Shown here in pieces: positions 1 through 14,600 of a stretch of DNA of 64,000 nucleotides. The translations under genes and the position numbers were made by a program. Source of the stretch: Monilinia fructicola (taxonomy: Eukaryota > Ascomycota > Leotiomycetes > Helotiales > Sclerotiniaceae); NCBI GenBank assembly GCA_008692225.1, contig VICG01000002.1, positions 1,898,501 through 1,962,500 of the forward strand. Reading direction: 5' to 3'. How positions within the stretch are numbered: position 1 is the stretch's first letter; every line of letters begins with the position of its first letter. Under the pieces are notes generated by a model. The model did not search any database. It was not told the origin of the DNA and worked only from the letters and a program-made list of their open reading frames with translations.

Positions 1-762
1 GCGAAAGCTATCCTGTGTCTCTCTTGTTCTCGTCCAATCCCCAACCAATCAAAACCAATCAGCCAAGATGCAACTCAATCCAACTCAATCCTGCCGATAA
101 ACTCTTCGATAGCTAAGCTCTTCCAAAACCGCAATTGATTCTCGTCCACGATACACATCCGAACAAACAGGCAACAAACAAAACAAAGCAAGCAGCAAGC
201 AGCAGCCAGCAGAATCAAGCATGGAGAATCAAGCAAGCAGAATCAAGCAAGCAGAATCAAGCATGCAGAAACACGAACCCCCAAAAATAAAAGCTGTCCA
301 CATCAACGACGAAATCCGAAATCCGCAATCCGCAATCCCCCATCCCCCATCCCAAAATCCTACATCCCCTTTTCGGACCCAAGCTAAACTTAAAATGTCT
401 TAGATCCATCTAACAATAATCCCCTCGCACTTGGCCCCTTCCAAAAGCACTTGATGATCGGCGCTACGTGTACTAAAGCTTGATGTTACTATTTTCCATG
501 GGGAATGATACTGGAGGATCAGGATGCTGAATGCTGGATGCTGGATGCTGGATGAATCCTTGCGCGTTGCTTTGGTGTTTTGGAAAGTTGTACTTTGTAC
601 ACTGTACAGACTACTAAGTACAGAGCACATATTGAACATTAAGGAGGATAATTATCATGTACGGAGTGATACCTCTTCCCGAGGGAATCAAGAAGATTCT
701 CCTCGAGTATTCAAGGGCTTGAGAGTTCGCTACGACTTATTGGCATCTATCTTACCGGATCC

Positions 763-956
763 TAGATATTCGATATTCGATATTAGATATTAGATATTAG
801 ATATTAGATATTCGATATTCGATATTAGATATTAGATATTAGATATTAGATATTAGATATTAGATATTAGATATTAGATATTAGATATTAGATATTAGAT
901 ATTAGATATTAGATATAGATATTAGATATCAGATATTAGATATTCGATATTAGATA
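763..956. repeat. Heptanucleotide satellite, unit GATATTA / GATATTC
   Basis: About 27 nearly perfect 7-base units. The GATATTC variant is concentrated at the two ends and GATATTA in the middle. One unit at about 915 is shortened by a base. No gene overlaps it. Confidence 0.95.
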
Positions 957-1596
957 CTACCTAGGTAGATACATGCAAACCCATCAGGAAGTAAGAAATC
1001 GTCATGAAACCTTCATTCATCTTATTAAAGGACTGCAGTAATACTTGTAAGTATAATTAAGTAATTCCCTATGACCATCTGCCCCTGCCACATTGAATAA
1101 TCTCCTAATGTCCAGCCATGGCCTTACGGGACCTCCCAAACTACTGTATTGTTTCAGTAAGAGGTACTCGGTACTCTTCCACCACCAAGTAAGTGCTCGG
1201 TACCACCGATACAAAAATAGATATTCCAACCTCCAACCTCCAACCTCCAACCTCCAATCACACCTCCTACCCACCACAATCAGCCCAGCGATCAAAGGCC
1301 ACTCCACTCTCTACATTTGCCCAACCAGGTACTCTAGCCTGTGACCTACCTACCTACCTACCTATTAACCACAAAGATCCAAACGCGACTACCTACCCTG
1401 TAAACCACATAATCACCCCCCTTCCCTTCCCCTTCCCCTATCCATTCCACCCCAAAGACCTACTGTATAAAACCAACCATCCAAAAATCAACCATCCCCC
1501 ATACCCCCATCCTCCCCTCCTCCCCTCCTCCCCTCCTCCCCTCCTCCTAAGAAAAGAGTCCCCAAAACGAACATCACCCCAAACGATTCCTCAAAC

Positions 1597-2072
<476 letters not shown>

Positions 2073-2950
2073 CTCCTATCCACACCATCTTCCGCATCCC
2101 TAAGCGAGGTGTCATGATATACTCCCATCCCTCCATCCCATCCCTCCATCCCTCCATCCCATCCCTCCATCCCTCCATCCCTCCCTCCATCCATCCATCA
2201 CCAAACCCCAACCCACAACCCCCAACCCCCAACCTCCAAACCCACAATCCCAATAAACAAATAAACAAATAAACAAAAAAAAAACAAAAATCCCATATCC
2301 CATATCCCATATCCCTCCCTCCCTCCTCCCAAAATCGACACAACTGAGTGACATAATCGAGACATCTCAAAAGGACGCAAGGGGGAGGAGCCATCAAATA
2401 GCATACGTCGAATTTCGACATTATCTACCGTCGCTTCGACGCAGAGAGCTCAAGAGGATGGGACAGATGGGATCAAGGACGTGGCGATCATGTGATACAT
2501 ATCCATACAGCAAATGACAAGCATAGACGAAATCCTTGGCGGAAAGAAACGTGAGATGTGTTGAGATAATATTTGTATTGATTCGTATTTGTATTTGGGG
2601 GGGGGGTTCGAAAAGAGACGCTATGCTAGGTATCCTATGCTACTCTTCGTTCCTTGTCTACTAACGTGCGGTATAGGTATCAACAAGTCAATACAACCCA
2701 ATCCCTCGTGCAATGCTCCTAACGAATACGCAATCCCAAAATTTAAGCAAACGGCCCCCAGAAATAAAGAGTAGAGTAACAAGCCAACTTCCCATCAAAA
2801 TCAAAAATGAACATGCAACTCCCCAAAACCCCGCTGCCAAAATAAAATCGCGCCAACAATGCATGGTATCTTGAACCGCTCCCAAAACATGGCATGAAAC
2901 CACGAGACCAATAAGACAAGATCCAAAAAAGACCCCAATTCCGAGCATCG

Positions 2951-5182
2951 TCAACGCTTGAACATGTAATGACCGTACATACCCCCCACCTCTGCTCTAA
3001 CGACGGGCATCTTTCTCATACCCCAGTAATTAGCTCCCCATTTCCATTGTCTGCCTCCAGTATCTTTTTTGCTCTCCTCGATATGACTATCATCACGTAC
3101 CAACCAATATCTTCGACCAGCCTCCTTCAAGCACCAGCCCGCCGCTTCACGAGGGAGCTGGTACTCATGATATTGAAACACTCCAAACTAATCTCCAGGA
3201 CTTCGAGTGGCAGGGTATCGTTCCGGAGGATTGGACAGCTGGAACCAAACAAAGTGCCTAGATCGAGTTGAGCCTTTGAAAGATCCGAAACATCAATGTA
3301 GTGTAGTGTGTGTGGAACCCAAGCAAGTTGTTCTTCGATGCTCGCAGCTTGGTCTGGGACAAAGAGTCGACGAACATCAGCCAATACCAAACCATGACCA
3401 AGTCCCAACTCCTCAAGATGTTTGGTGAGTGGCAGGAAGAGTGGAATGTGCGAGTCATGCATTTCGCTACCTTTGAGGCTCAAAGATCGAAGAGTATCAG
3501 GAAGGATAGGTAGTAGAGATGTGAACCTCGCAACGATTGAACATCTCGTGAGATTTGATATCGGAACCGAGGTTGAGGTAGACGAGCGATTGACAGCACG
3601 GTGTGTGCTCAGAAAATTCCACGACTCGTTCGCCCCGAGAGATAGGAACATTTGCTGATATTTAAATGGGTCAATCTCGCGGTTTGAGGAATGGAGAAGA
3701 GGATGTCATCGGTGATGCGAGTGTGAGCGACATCGAGATGAGTCAAGTAGGGAAGTCGTGGAAGAAGGGTCTCGAAGACTGAAGATGGCAAATTTGTGCA
3801 TTCGTGGAAGCTCAATCGAGCAATGGGAAGAACTTCAGGCAATGAGCAGCAGGTGTTAAGGACGGTGGTGAAAGAGTCGCGGAAGGAGGCGGATGAGCAG
3901 GCGCAGAAGTCCAGTGCTTGCAAATTGGGCAAGTCGCAGAGGAGCTTTTGAATCACCTTGGAATCCATGTCATCATCGATGTGCTCCTGACTCAAGAATT
4001 CTCGTAGGTTCGGGGTTAGAGACAAGCATTCGAGCAGGGTGGCGGGAATCAAGTTCAAGGTCTCGGCACGCTGTCTAGCTGTGAGGCCGATGCCGGTTGG
4101 GTTGAAGTGGGAGAAGTCCAATCGTCGAACAATCGTGCCTAGAGCTGGGTACTCTCGGATGTGCGATAGAAACTTGCGGAACACTCGCGAGTGAGGGATG
4201 GTGATCTTCGTATACAGAGAAGCGAGGGTAGCCGAATGCATCGCGTGCGACGTGAGGAGCAGAGACATCAAGTCAACATTACGTGGTGTGATTCCGCCTG
4301 GAGGATATCCATGACCAGCTGATCAATAATGGCGCCTGTTGATGTTAGCACTAAATCAAAGGTTGTTGTAGGCATACGTTGAACCTCAAGCTCCTGGTAC
4401 TCCACCGGATTATGGTGGAGTTGTAGATAAAGCTGTTCCCCGATGTCCCAAAGGAACGAGAGTCATGTGACTACATCATCACCCGTACCCTGAGGGTCGA
4501 TTCCTTGGAGTCGATTTGAGCGAGCAGGCGAGTTCCGTCTTGTAAACATGTATCCAGTAATCCGGTTGGTGGAATGTATCACAAAGGGAAATGGCTTACC
4601 AAGTAATTCCGCCGGGAGCATCTCGATGGGAGACTTTCCCGCAACACTGACTCCGACTTCTTCCACGACCGGCTGTGCCTCCTTCTTTGATTCTGGCCCG
4701 GGGTTCGGTTTGGGCTCATAGTCACTGTCCCATCCCCAGCCCATCTTCATGTTCCTCAGATCGCTGTAGCTCTTACTTGCCACTTTCCCACGGACTGAGA
4801 TCTGCTTCCAACCTCGGAAGCCATCGCAAGGGCAAACGAATCCATGGAGGGTGCTCTGAGGATTTGTAGACCACAATGTTTGCATGTCAGCCTCGGAAGA
4901 TTCTAGGGGCGTTCTCGAACCTCCACTGCTCGCGTCGTCGATGGCAATCTCGTTCTCGTTCTCAATTTCGTTCCCGTCCACTTCGTATTTCAGATATGAG
5001 CTGACCTTGGAATCGGTGAATGATTGAGGCACGCCAGAAGTATTTTCTTTTACACTTGAAAAGCTGGTCCTGTCTCCACGATCAGAGGATGGTGGTGTTA
5101 TTGAATGCTTTCGGGAGATTAAGGTTGGTGCCGACTTCAAAGGCCTTGTTGGCAGTGGTACGGTTGAGTTTGCCACAGCCAT
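2951..5182 (-). CDS. F-box/leucine-rich-repeat protein, frame broken by six one-base shifts
   Basis: This is probably an SCF-type ubiquitin ligase substrate adaptor: an F-box followed by a leucine-rich region. Exon 1 runs from ATG 5182 to about 4600. It encodes a disordered Ser/Thr-rich N-terminus and then the F-box start (SPIEMLPAELLG). The intron (about 4336-4599, GTAAGC..CAG) leads to AIIDQLVMDI and an LRR-like region with recurring LxxLDxxxT and LTHLNISKC motifs. The C-terminus ends in a conserved-looking YWGMRK...GMYGHYMFKR. The frame has to move six times: near 4302-4305, 3633-3636 (CCCC), 3613-3616 (AAAA), 3581-3587, 3524-3527 and 3177-3183. No internal nonsense substitution is needed, and sequence between shifts still reads as protein. 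Either this is sequence error or a very young pseudogene. The F-box assignment rests on motif recognition, and partner specificity is unknown. Confidence 0.75.
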
Positions 5183-6210
5183 ATCGGATGGAATTCAAGA
5201 CTGCACGCGACCTGGGGTGAGGGGAATATGGGCAAGAATCGATAAATCTGATTCCAGGTGGTTGGGGGGGGATAAACCAACGAGAATGAGATGGTAAATA
5301 AGAGATCCGCCAGGAGCCGTACGATATTTCAAGATTTCTTTTCTTTTTCTTTTTTTCTTCTTCTTCTTTTTTTTAAAAAAGAAAATGTGGTTGCACTCGC
5401 ACTGGACAAGACGGGCAGATCAAAGGGGAGAGAAAAAAAAAAGTGAGAAGAAAAAAGATTAGTCACGGATTCTCAATTCCGTAAGGAAAATACCCAAACC
5501 ACCAATTTCTAATAGTTTCTAATGCGGGGAAATGGGAAGAGGGTATGTATTTCCTTTATGACATATATCGAATAAAATGATTGATTGATGAAATGGAGAT
5601 GAGAAGGAACATGAAAATAAAGAAGGATTATTTAATGAGAATAACAAGGCTGGAGGATTAAAGAAAAAAGTATTTGGCGGAGGAGGTAGTTTTTGATATA
5701 AGGGATGGATGGGTGGGTGGGTGGATGGATGAAGGAAGGAAGAAAGTGTGGTTGGTTGGTTGGATGATTGGTGTATGTATGTAATATGCGTGTGTATGTG
5801 TGTGTAGTGCGTATTGTGTAGTGTAGTGTAGTGTAGTATATGGGCAAGGTGGTATTGTATGTTTGTTATTGTATGTTGGTTGATTGCATATGCATATGAT
5901 ATAATATGAATGAGTGATATGTAATCTTGTTTATTACTCGAGTAATGGATATGTGTGATGATATGTGTGATGATATGTGTGATGATATATGTGTGTACCA
6001 AATAATAACAATAAATAATAAATATATGGGAGGGAGTGTATGAGAGAGTGTAATAAGTTAACAAGTGTATGAGTGAGGCGATGAGTGTATGGGTGGGTGT
6101 ATTTGTATTTCAAATGTCTGTGTGTAGAATAAGTACGTGAGGATGTGAGGATGTATGAAGTAGGTATTCGAGTATGTATCTACCTAGGTATATGGTATGT
6201 AATATGTAGT

Positions 6211-6302
6211 ATATATGTATACATATATACATATATACATATATACATATATACATATATACATATATACATATATACATATATACATATATTATATTAT
6301 AT
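6211..6302. repeat. ATATACAT octanucleotide repeat
   Basis: About ten units of ATATACAT in tandem, with AT-rich ends. It is self-complementary in large part, so it could extrude hairpins. Confidence 0.95.
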
Positions 6303-6812
6303 ATGTATTCTACAGATGTCTATGTGTTTGTATGATCGATCTGTAATTATGCATTCTCATTCTGTCCTTTGTATGGATGTTTCTTTCTCAAAGTACTACT
6401 AGATCGGGTGAAGCAGCGAGGCATGACCCGTATAGCTCTGGAGTACTGGAGTACTAAAGTACGCTGATTCTACAATTAAGGGAGGCGTACTTTCGAATGT
6501 ATGTAGGCAAGTATCTCTCTGCATGTGCCCAGGTGGGCACTTGTTAGTATGAATGAGTACGGCAAGAAGATGGGAAGAGTGGAAGAAATAGGTGAATCAA
6601 TCATACAATCAGAGATACCCGTGGACCTACAAGTAATCATATGCAATCATTTTCTCATTTTATTATTTGATTTGATTTCATTCCATATCAAAATACATCT
6701 AAACTTTATCTACCTAGGTACTTCCAGATGGCCTCCTTACCTTACCGTAAGTGGCATGCATACATTGTATTGTATTATTACTATTATCATCATCATCATC
6801 ATTATTATTACC

Positions 6813-7429
6813 TATTATTTATTATTTATTATTTATTATTTATTATTTATTATTTATTATTTATTATTTATTATTTATTATTTATTATTTATTATTTATT
6901 ATTTATTATTTATTATTTTACTATTTACTATTTACTATTTACTATTTACTATTTTACTATTTATTATTTACTATTTACTATTTACTATTTATTATTTACT
7001 ATTTACTATTTACTATTTATTTTACTATTTACTATTTACTATTTACTATTTACTATTTACTATTTACTATTTACTATTTACTATTTACTATTTACTATTT
7101 ACTATTTACTATTTACTATTACTATTTATTATTTACTATTTTTTACTATTTATTATTTACTATTTACTATTACTATTATTATTTTTTATATTTACTATTT
7201 ACTATTTATATTTATTATTTACTATTTACTATTTACTATTTATTTACTATTTACTATTTACTATTTATTACTATTTACTATTTACTATTTATTATTTACT
7301 ATTTACTATTTACTATTTACTATTTACTATTTACTATTTACTATTTACTATTTACTATTTACTACTATTTACTATTTACTATTTACTATTTACTATTTAC
7401 TATTTACTATTTATTATTTATTATTTTTA
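6813..7429. repeat. Giant heptanucleotide satellite, units TATTTAT and TATTTAC
   Basis: More than 80 units of a 7-base repeat. The first about 110 bp are TATTTAT units, after which the array switches to TATTTAC with scattered slips of 2-4 bases. All three plus-strand frames stay open through it and give only Leu-Phe-Thr-Ile-Tyr-Tyr repeats, which are artefacts. A short TACCCCCTC array follows at 7431-7456. Confidence 0.95.
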
Positions 7430-9883
7430 TTACCCCCTCTACCCCCTCTACCCCCTATTTAAAGCCATAATAACCAGCAAATGATGAATCAATGGAATTC
7501 GCTCCCGCCTCAACATAGCGTGGTTTCGTAGTTTCTGATTTGAACCTTATTATTATTGCGAGTGAAGCTTGCTTATTTGTATAATACGGAGTACGGTATG
7601 GTTTATAATGGTATGGTTATGGTCCCTAGTATATCAATAAAGTCAGTCAGTCAATCAATCAATCAGTCAGTCAATCCCGTAACAATAATCGACCATGTGA
7701 CTCACGACCCCTTGAATCATTTGAGTAATGTAAACCAAAAAGAAACCCAAAAGGAAAAGAAAACGAAAACGAAAAAGAAACCACCAGAACCGAAGATCAA
7801 TCTCCTCCGTAGATTGATCATGATGATGATGATGATGATATTTTTTGGCAATTCCCTAATGTTCCTTTCATCGTTCGTAACTCGCATGGGTGATGGCATA
7901 ATCCATCGCCATGAAACATTCAACCCCAAGGCGCAAAGGATGGAATATCTCTTTGTCAAAGAATCTGTCCGTCTGGCGGCATGTGTGTTCAAGCGTGCGT
8001 CGGATGGATGGTTTGCCCAAGGACTCCGTAGAAAGACACCCAAGAAGACCAACTGGTTCTAGGCCAGCCCAACCAACAAAGTCAATGAGTCCGCGTGATC
8101 ATGGAATATGGTATATCCAGCGATGGTCTCCCAACCGTTTGGGTATCCGAGCAGAAAGATCTTTATCAAGCAAGGAAAGAGTCAGAGGCACGGAGTCGAG
8201 CATCAAAGAAGTACAGTACCTACCTAGGCACTGCAGCAGTACAGTAAGTAGGTAGAGAATCTCGAGAGACCTACCCTTGGTCGATCTTGACAGCGGAGAA
8301 GCAGAAAGCGTGAGGCTTGACAAGGATATAACTATTACGTCTTGATTATTCAATCGCGCCGTGAAGATATACGATGGGAGAATACTGATGAAGTAATGGA
8401 ATCAATGTATTCGATGAGAGCGTGCGACATGGTGATGAATTAGGAAGATGAAAGGAGCTGCTTCTGACCTCACCTCATATAAGATGATATAACGTATTTT
8501 CCATCCCATTTTGCGCGAGAATTGGCGTGAGAATCGGAAAAAATTACAAAATGCCATCCACCCATCCATCCATCCATACAAGGGACAGGGAAGGCGAGAG
8601 CCCGATGATCGGATCGGAGCATCCTTGTCTTCGCTTAGAGCCGCCCAGGTTCGGTTACATCAGGGATAATCCAAAAAAGGAAACTACAGTACAGTCGTTC
8701 TCAAATCCAGGGATCTGGGGGAGAAGGCGAAAGATTTGGGGTCCAAACTCCATCCTGTACGTACCGGTATGTGCTCGAATGAATGAGATGACCTCGGCAT
8801 CATTGGTTACATCTCATCACTCCCGTCATAGCAAATGTATCGCGCAGTAAGTACGTTGTCTCAGATTTTCTGGGGACGCCCAACCCCGACTAGAATCCCC
8901 TTGGCGCATATGGGGGAGACAAAGTATGGGGTAATCAGTCACTTTGCGTAGCTAGGCAGTCGCTAGGCGGCTTAGTGCGTATCCCCTATACCACACGTTT
9001 TTCAAATCGACGGGATCAGCACTGATTCTATTACTCAACCACAGCTGCACCTACGGCTACCATGCAGAAATAGTCTCCAAATATATGGGGAAAGCCCCAA
9101 GGGACCACGTCCGCCCGTTCGCCACGTTACCACGTTACGTCTAAGAGAAGGGGACCTCGGGGCTCCGAGAATAAGTTGGGCCCCCTACCGCCATGGACAA
9201 AATCCCATTGGTGCACCGCAGGGAGGTCTGGAGTCTCGTGTACTGTACTGCAGAGTCAGTTTAGGGGTACTGTGCAGTACAGTAGGGATAAGGGGGAGGA
9301 GAAAGTATGGGGTAATCTTCCTGCGCAGTACTGTATACTTGCCGCTCAACGTACGCAGCTCTAACGATATCCAGAAACCCCCACCGCATTACCCCGACGG
9401 CACTCCACGGGGATTCAGAACTCGACGGGGACGAGAATCGAGCGCTTTCCTCCAGATATCTCCTCGACCCCGTTATTGCATCCATCACGCGTATCCCTCA
9501 CGTGGACCAGGAACCACCGGTCTCTTTTCGCTAAGGTACGAAAGTAGGGAGCGGGCGCATTGATCGCATTGCCGAGCATCCCGCTTTTTGCTCGGGGGTC
9601 ACGAGTTCCATCAATCTATGATATTATGCTTACAGAGTACAACGCGAGTTTGACGTGAGCTAGGAAACACGAGATGCGCTGATAATCGATTCAATAAGGT
9701 GATATTGAAAAGCAGGTTATCTTATGACATCATGTTAACGATAGACGTTTTTATTAAAAGTCTTTCAACATCTGATCGTTATCCCCGAGATATACCCCCT
9801 TTTTCCTTCCCCCCAAAACATATACGGAGCACACCATACTTGCCACAGTAGGTATTCATTCAGTCCAACCCTTTACCCACTCG

Positions 9884-11625
9884 TCAACACATTTTCCCAT
9901 TCTCCAAAATACTCGCCCCCTCTCCCCTTGGCCAACCCCCATGAAAACTCAAAAGTAGAATCACCCGGTTCTTTTGCCCCACTTTTCCAAAACTCTCTTG
10001 GGGATACCAAGTGAGAATCTCGGTTTCTTCCGAACACGCTCGATCTCTTGCAAAAACGGTACTACGGTAGAACAATACCTGCCTTTGTCCGCTCGTATCT
10101 GTCTCCATGGTCGGGGCTAAGCGTGATTCCCACGCGACGAGCACCAGATTGAGGGGATGGCAAAGTAGTTGAGCCCCCCCGCCCCAACTTCACCATGGGC
10201 CGTCGAATCCAGCGATTCGGGATTCGGGATTCGGGAAGAAAGCTCTAGATGATAGAAGCAAACACAAAACTCGGGGGCCACTCTGATCTCGCCCAAATTC
10301 CATGAGGAGAAATCGGTCCGGCAATTTGCATCATGCGAGGAATGGTAGTAGATAGATACGCGGGAAACTCTGGAGCAGCATTAAACAGATGGGTTTGGAC
10401 TCGGGGTGTGCTACGGGAAAGGACGCTGTGATGTCGTCGATGGGAGTTTTGGGGGAGGTTTCGGGTAGAAGTCCTCGACGCGGCTGAGGGATGATGGGAG
10501 GATGGGTGGAAGCGCGTGGGGAGCCGAGACGGCAAAGTATACCAAATTGCTACGTTTGATATTAGGATTGGAGATGGATAATGGGTGTCGAAGGAGATGG
10601 GTCGGGTATGATGGATAATATGCATCGTAGCACCGTTCACCTTTTTCGAAAACTTTCAGCCGCAGGATCAAAGTGCACAAATCATCTTTATCTTGGAACG
10701 TGGTAGTCCCTACGATCTGGGAGGCGGCATCGTGGATAGATCAACTTTTTAGCTTTCTGTGAGCCACATCAACTCCATCTTGTGTGCCGGGATCCCCAGC
10801 GGGATGGAAAGATGTAGAGCATCAGGGTCAAGGGTTTCCCATTCTTTCACTCCCGGGAGGGCCTGGAAAATCGGCTGTTTCTCCTCAGGATCGGGATTGC
10901 GCATCACGACGAGCGGGTTCGGGAGGAGAAAAAGATATTATGTAAGAGGTGATTTAAAGTGCACTGCATGTGAGATGACGGAAAGTCCGAGTTCCTTGCA
11001 AGAGACTGGTTACGTCACGCGTCGTATAGGTAGACAGAGGTTTTCATTTGAGAGCGCCCAGATATACACCGTAGAAACACATGAAGAAAAGTTCGCCGAC
11101 GAATATCCAGCCATGGAGATCCTGGCCTCTAGTAATCTTCTGAATCTCTATCACTGTCCCGGGACTTTTGGCATCGATATCGATACGTTCCAGGTGGTTC
11201 CCAGGAAAATTAGGCTTCAAGGCAGGAGGTGATATCGGATCGAAAGATGCGGAGACATCACGCGGTAGCATCAGAGCAAATGATCGATATTTGGATATCG
11301 TCTTTCAGGTCTACGGTCCTAGATTTAATATCCGTGGACTATAGGAATTCATACACCATTAGTCGGTTTGTCGACCCGGAACCTCGCCAGTGGAATCCCT
11401 GGAAGCCCGTTGAGCGATGAGAGACGATCTGGCCCAGACCATGAAATCCTCCCACCAACAAGGGTACCGCAGCAACTCCGAGCTCGACATCACACCTTGG
11501 GTATACCCAGCCAAAATAATCATGGCCATTAAAACGAGCCTGTAGGCTTCGCAGTTTGATATTTCAAGATGTGATTTAGTACATGGGGTATGGTAAGGTT
11601 GAAGGATGCGATTGATTGCGTCCAA
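9884..11625 (-). other. Scattered minus-strand coding-like fragments, unidentified
   Basis: Several minus-strand frames here read like protein but do not join into one frame: 11625-11359 (begins MDAINRILQPYH), about 11271-11044 (contains DIDAKSPGTVIEIQ), about 10940-10755 (contains VVMRNPDPEEKQPIF), 10680-10411 (Pro/Ser-rich) and 10144-9884. No domain is recognised. They might be exons of one or two multi-intron genes, a decayed gene, or chance open frames in slightly GC-richer DNA. No reliable splice model was found, and no function is proposed. Confidence 0.25.
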
Positions 11626-14600
11626 AGTGATGAAGAAACATCATCTTATTCTAAACGTTGCTCTAGACTTGCCGAGACGTTTCTGTGAGACGAGGAAACC
11701 TGTAAGGATGAAAAGGCGGTGGTAGGTCGAGTTTGGCATCGACGATATGCTAGGAGCGTAAGCTCTTTCTCCAAGAACTATAGTTCTAGATTAGTCGGTT
11801 GAAGTAGAGATATGTGAGGTTAATGCAGGACGGGACGAGACGGGGGCGGGCCAATGATGAATTTGGCGCACATTCCGCTCCGATCCGAGAGATTATCGGG
11901 ATGAAGCTATGGAGATTGCGCACGTGAAAGAATATGCATCATCCTGCAACGACCGGTAGCGTCTAGGTGCGTTGATATCAGAGCGATAGAACCACGCACG
12001 GACCATTTCAACGCGCTTACCGCGGGTTAAGGTTAGGGGAGAAGACGAGCGGGCGAGAATGATGTCACCAACGTCATTTTAACTTCACAGTCACAACCAC
12101 CTCATTCCAGCTTCGATATGTGGAATGGAGTTACGTACACCTGGATCTCATACCGATACTTTTTTGAGTACATTCCATTCATCTGTAGGGTAGACTTCGT
12201 TCAAGGTTGCTGCGCGGATACTCGAGTAGTTCATCCAGGTCATTCTTCCAATGGATTGATTGAGCTAGGGCGGGTTCCTCGGCATCTTTGTGTGATACAT
12301 GTTGCATTCTCAAAGCATCGCATAGGTTTTGAGGCGAGGAAGAATGATACGGTGAGGGTCAGTCGCTTAGGCCCACGATCCATATGCATGTCTTTGGTAA
12401 GAAGAGTCCGAATCGTGGAGTAAAGGGCATTTTCTGCGCAGGCGAGGGTGTCGATTGAATGGGCTTATCTGTCACGCAAGATTATGCGATCAACGTCTAC
12501 AATCAGCATGAAACTTCACTTCGACGTAGCTGATACCGAAATTTCCGCATCAATCGCGCTGGCCGCATACGTGGACGAGTTGCCGAAATTTCTGATAGAA
12601 TCTGTCCTGATTCTCAACTATTTCCTTCGCGAGAAGAGGCGAGAGGTTTTTCTCAGGTTATGGGGCTCATTATCAGTACTTTCTCATCATGAATATGCAT
12701 GTGAATATGCATATGAACAAAGCCAGGGGGTCAGATGGTGGGCCATTTGAGCCCCCCGAGAGTCCAAGGATCACGTCGAATGGCCAATCAGCTTCGATAA
12801 GATATCGGAGGTGGCCGAGTAAAGATATCACCATCATCTTTTAGACTTGTGTAAATGTGAGTAAGCCCAATGCTCATCCCATTTCCGGTAGGCGAAGACT
12901 TCTTTCGGAGGGGTTATCTTTTGTACTTTGCTACTTAACTCAGCGCCACGAAGTCATGGAACGCACATTCAGTCTTCTTAAATAGAGCCTTGTGTGAATT
13001 CCAAATCGGACTTCGATAGTTTGAGGATCTATGAGGAGAACGGATGGACTCGCTTCTATCTTTGGTGCTTCGGATACTGCCCTGTAAACGATCTTCCCTG
13101 TTTTATGGGCAATCTTGACAGATACCGGGCTTCAATTGTCAACAGAATGGCGGATGGAGATTCAAAATTATAGACTTGCATACATTTAAGGTGCAGTCTC
13201 TGTATGAAAGTCAGAAAGTCTCTACCATTGAGTCATTTCTCCAAGACTCGGACATGGTCAACTCGTGTTGAAAGGTAGGCTCGATAATCCGTCCAGTCAT
13301 AATGATAAAACGGAAATTCTGGAAGACCCTTCGTATCCTATGAAGACTCTGCCGCTGCATCCGAAAAAGACAGATGAATTGTTGCCACCGAAGGAATACA
13401 ATCCTGTACAAGCTTCATTAGTGGCAGCGCGAGTGTGGAGCGGCCGTTGAAGAACTTTCACAGGCACCTTATCCATATCAGGCAAATACTTGCCATCAAT
13501 CCTTTACGGGCTCCAAATCTTCAAGAACGACAGTCATACCAAACTATAGCAGTAGTCTCCGTGTGCTTCCAACTAGCAAGAAATTGGAGCAAAGAAAATT
13601 GGCCAATTATTTTACAAGTATCAGATTTCCTTTGAATTCCTGGGCAAAGCAAATAACCGAGTCATTTTGGAGAATACTACTTCAAGGTAGTCGATCAAGC
13701 AATCTGATTCACAGATTCATCAGTCATTCGAAACTTTCTGACCTTGGTACAGCTTCCTTGGAAATTACATCTAGTTGTAGGTGAGACATGACCGTTTTGG
13801 GAGAACATAAACACGACCTGTTTCAAGAATCTTAAGTCTGTTAACACCCCTAGTATTGGTTGCGTTCTCCAAGAGAAAAGTGCGCAGCGGCTTGCTATGG
13901 GCCGTGAAATTACAAGTCACGATATGTATCTTCTCAACATCCTAGATACTTTGCCGTCTGCTGGAAAATCAAAAGACGTTTGATGTACTTCGTTCGGCCT
14001 TGGCCAATTGAAAGTAAGCTCATAGCATGATCCTGCGCAGAATCCGACAAAACAATCTCTCGTAAATTTCACCCGCCAAAGATAACACATACCCAAGACC
14101 ACCCCAAGACCAATGGCTCCTCCCATTCAAACCACCTAGAAGCCTTCTCGCCTTCTGCCACCCCAATACCACACGCCAGCAATATGCTCGCATGTGCATG
14201 CGCTAGACTAGGGAACAAAAATTTCAAATATTCCCGCCATCCATAGCTAGCCAATCGCTCTCGACCAAACTGTCTCGACATAACCGTCTCCATTCACGAC
14301 GGAGACTCGCGTCTGGCGATCGAGTTTCGTAAATGCCCTCTCAGAGTAGTCGCTGCCGACATTGCCATTGTCGACTTTCGACATCCTGGAAATCTATTGC
14401 GTTCAATTGGTAGGACCAGTCCAGTAGCGGCAGAGAAGAGTGAAACCATTAAGATATTGGCAAGGAAGGGGGGTGGCAGGGTGATCGTGCGAATGGGGAA
14501 GGAGGGGTGGCTGTTCTGCTATCCATCTATCAATGTCGATCACTGGATGCTCCATTTGACAATATTGTAGGGCAAAGTGGAATCTGTTCGGCTGCTGATA

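Larger units (their letters stand above)
5183..9880. other. Intergenic, repeat-rich; no supportable gene
   Basis: Just upstream of the F-box gene is a T-rich tract (about 5337-5375). From 5500 to 6150 the DNA is full of GTGTAT-, GGTGGG- and GATGATATGT-type simple repeats. Two large satellites follow (6211-6302 and 6813-7429). The part from about 8600 to 9600 is more GC-rich and contains a 16-base direct repeat (8921 and 9302). Open frames at 7556-8062 and 8527-8850 show no recognisable domain, have poor coding character and are not called. Confidence 0.6.

Noticed and set aside
6525..7484. Plus-strand open frames of 239-319 codons
   Set aside because: All three frames stay open because the 7-base satellite lacks in-frame stops; the product is a Leu/Tyr/Phe/Thr repeat.
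7556..8062. 168-codon plus-strand frame
   Set aside because: Low-complexity Lys/Met runs and no recognised domain; frame includes simple repeats such as CAATCAATCAGT.
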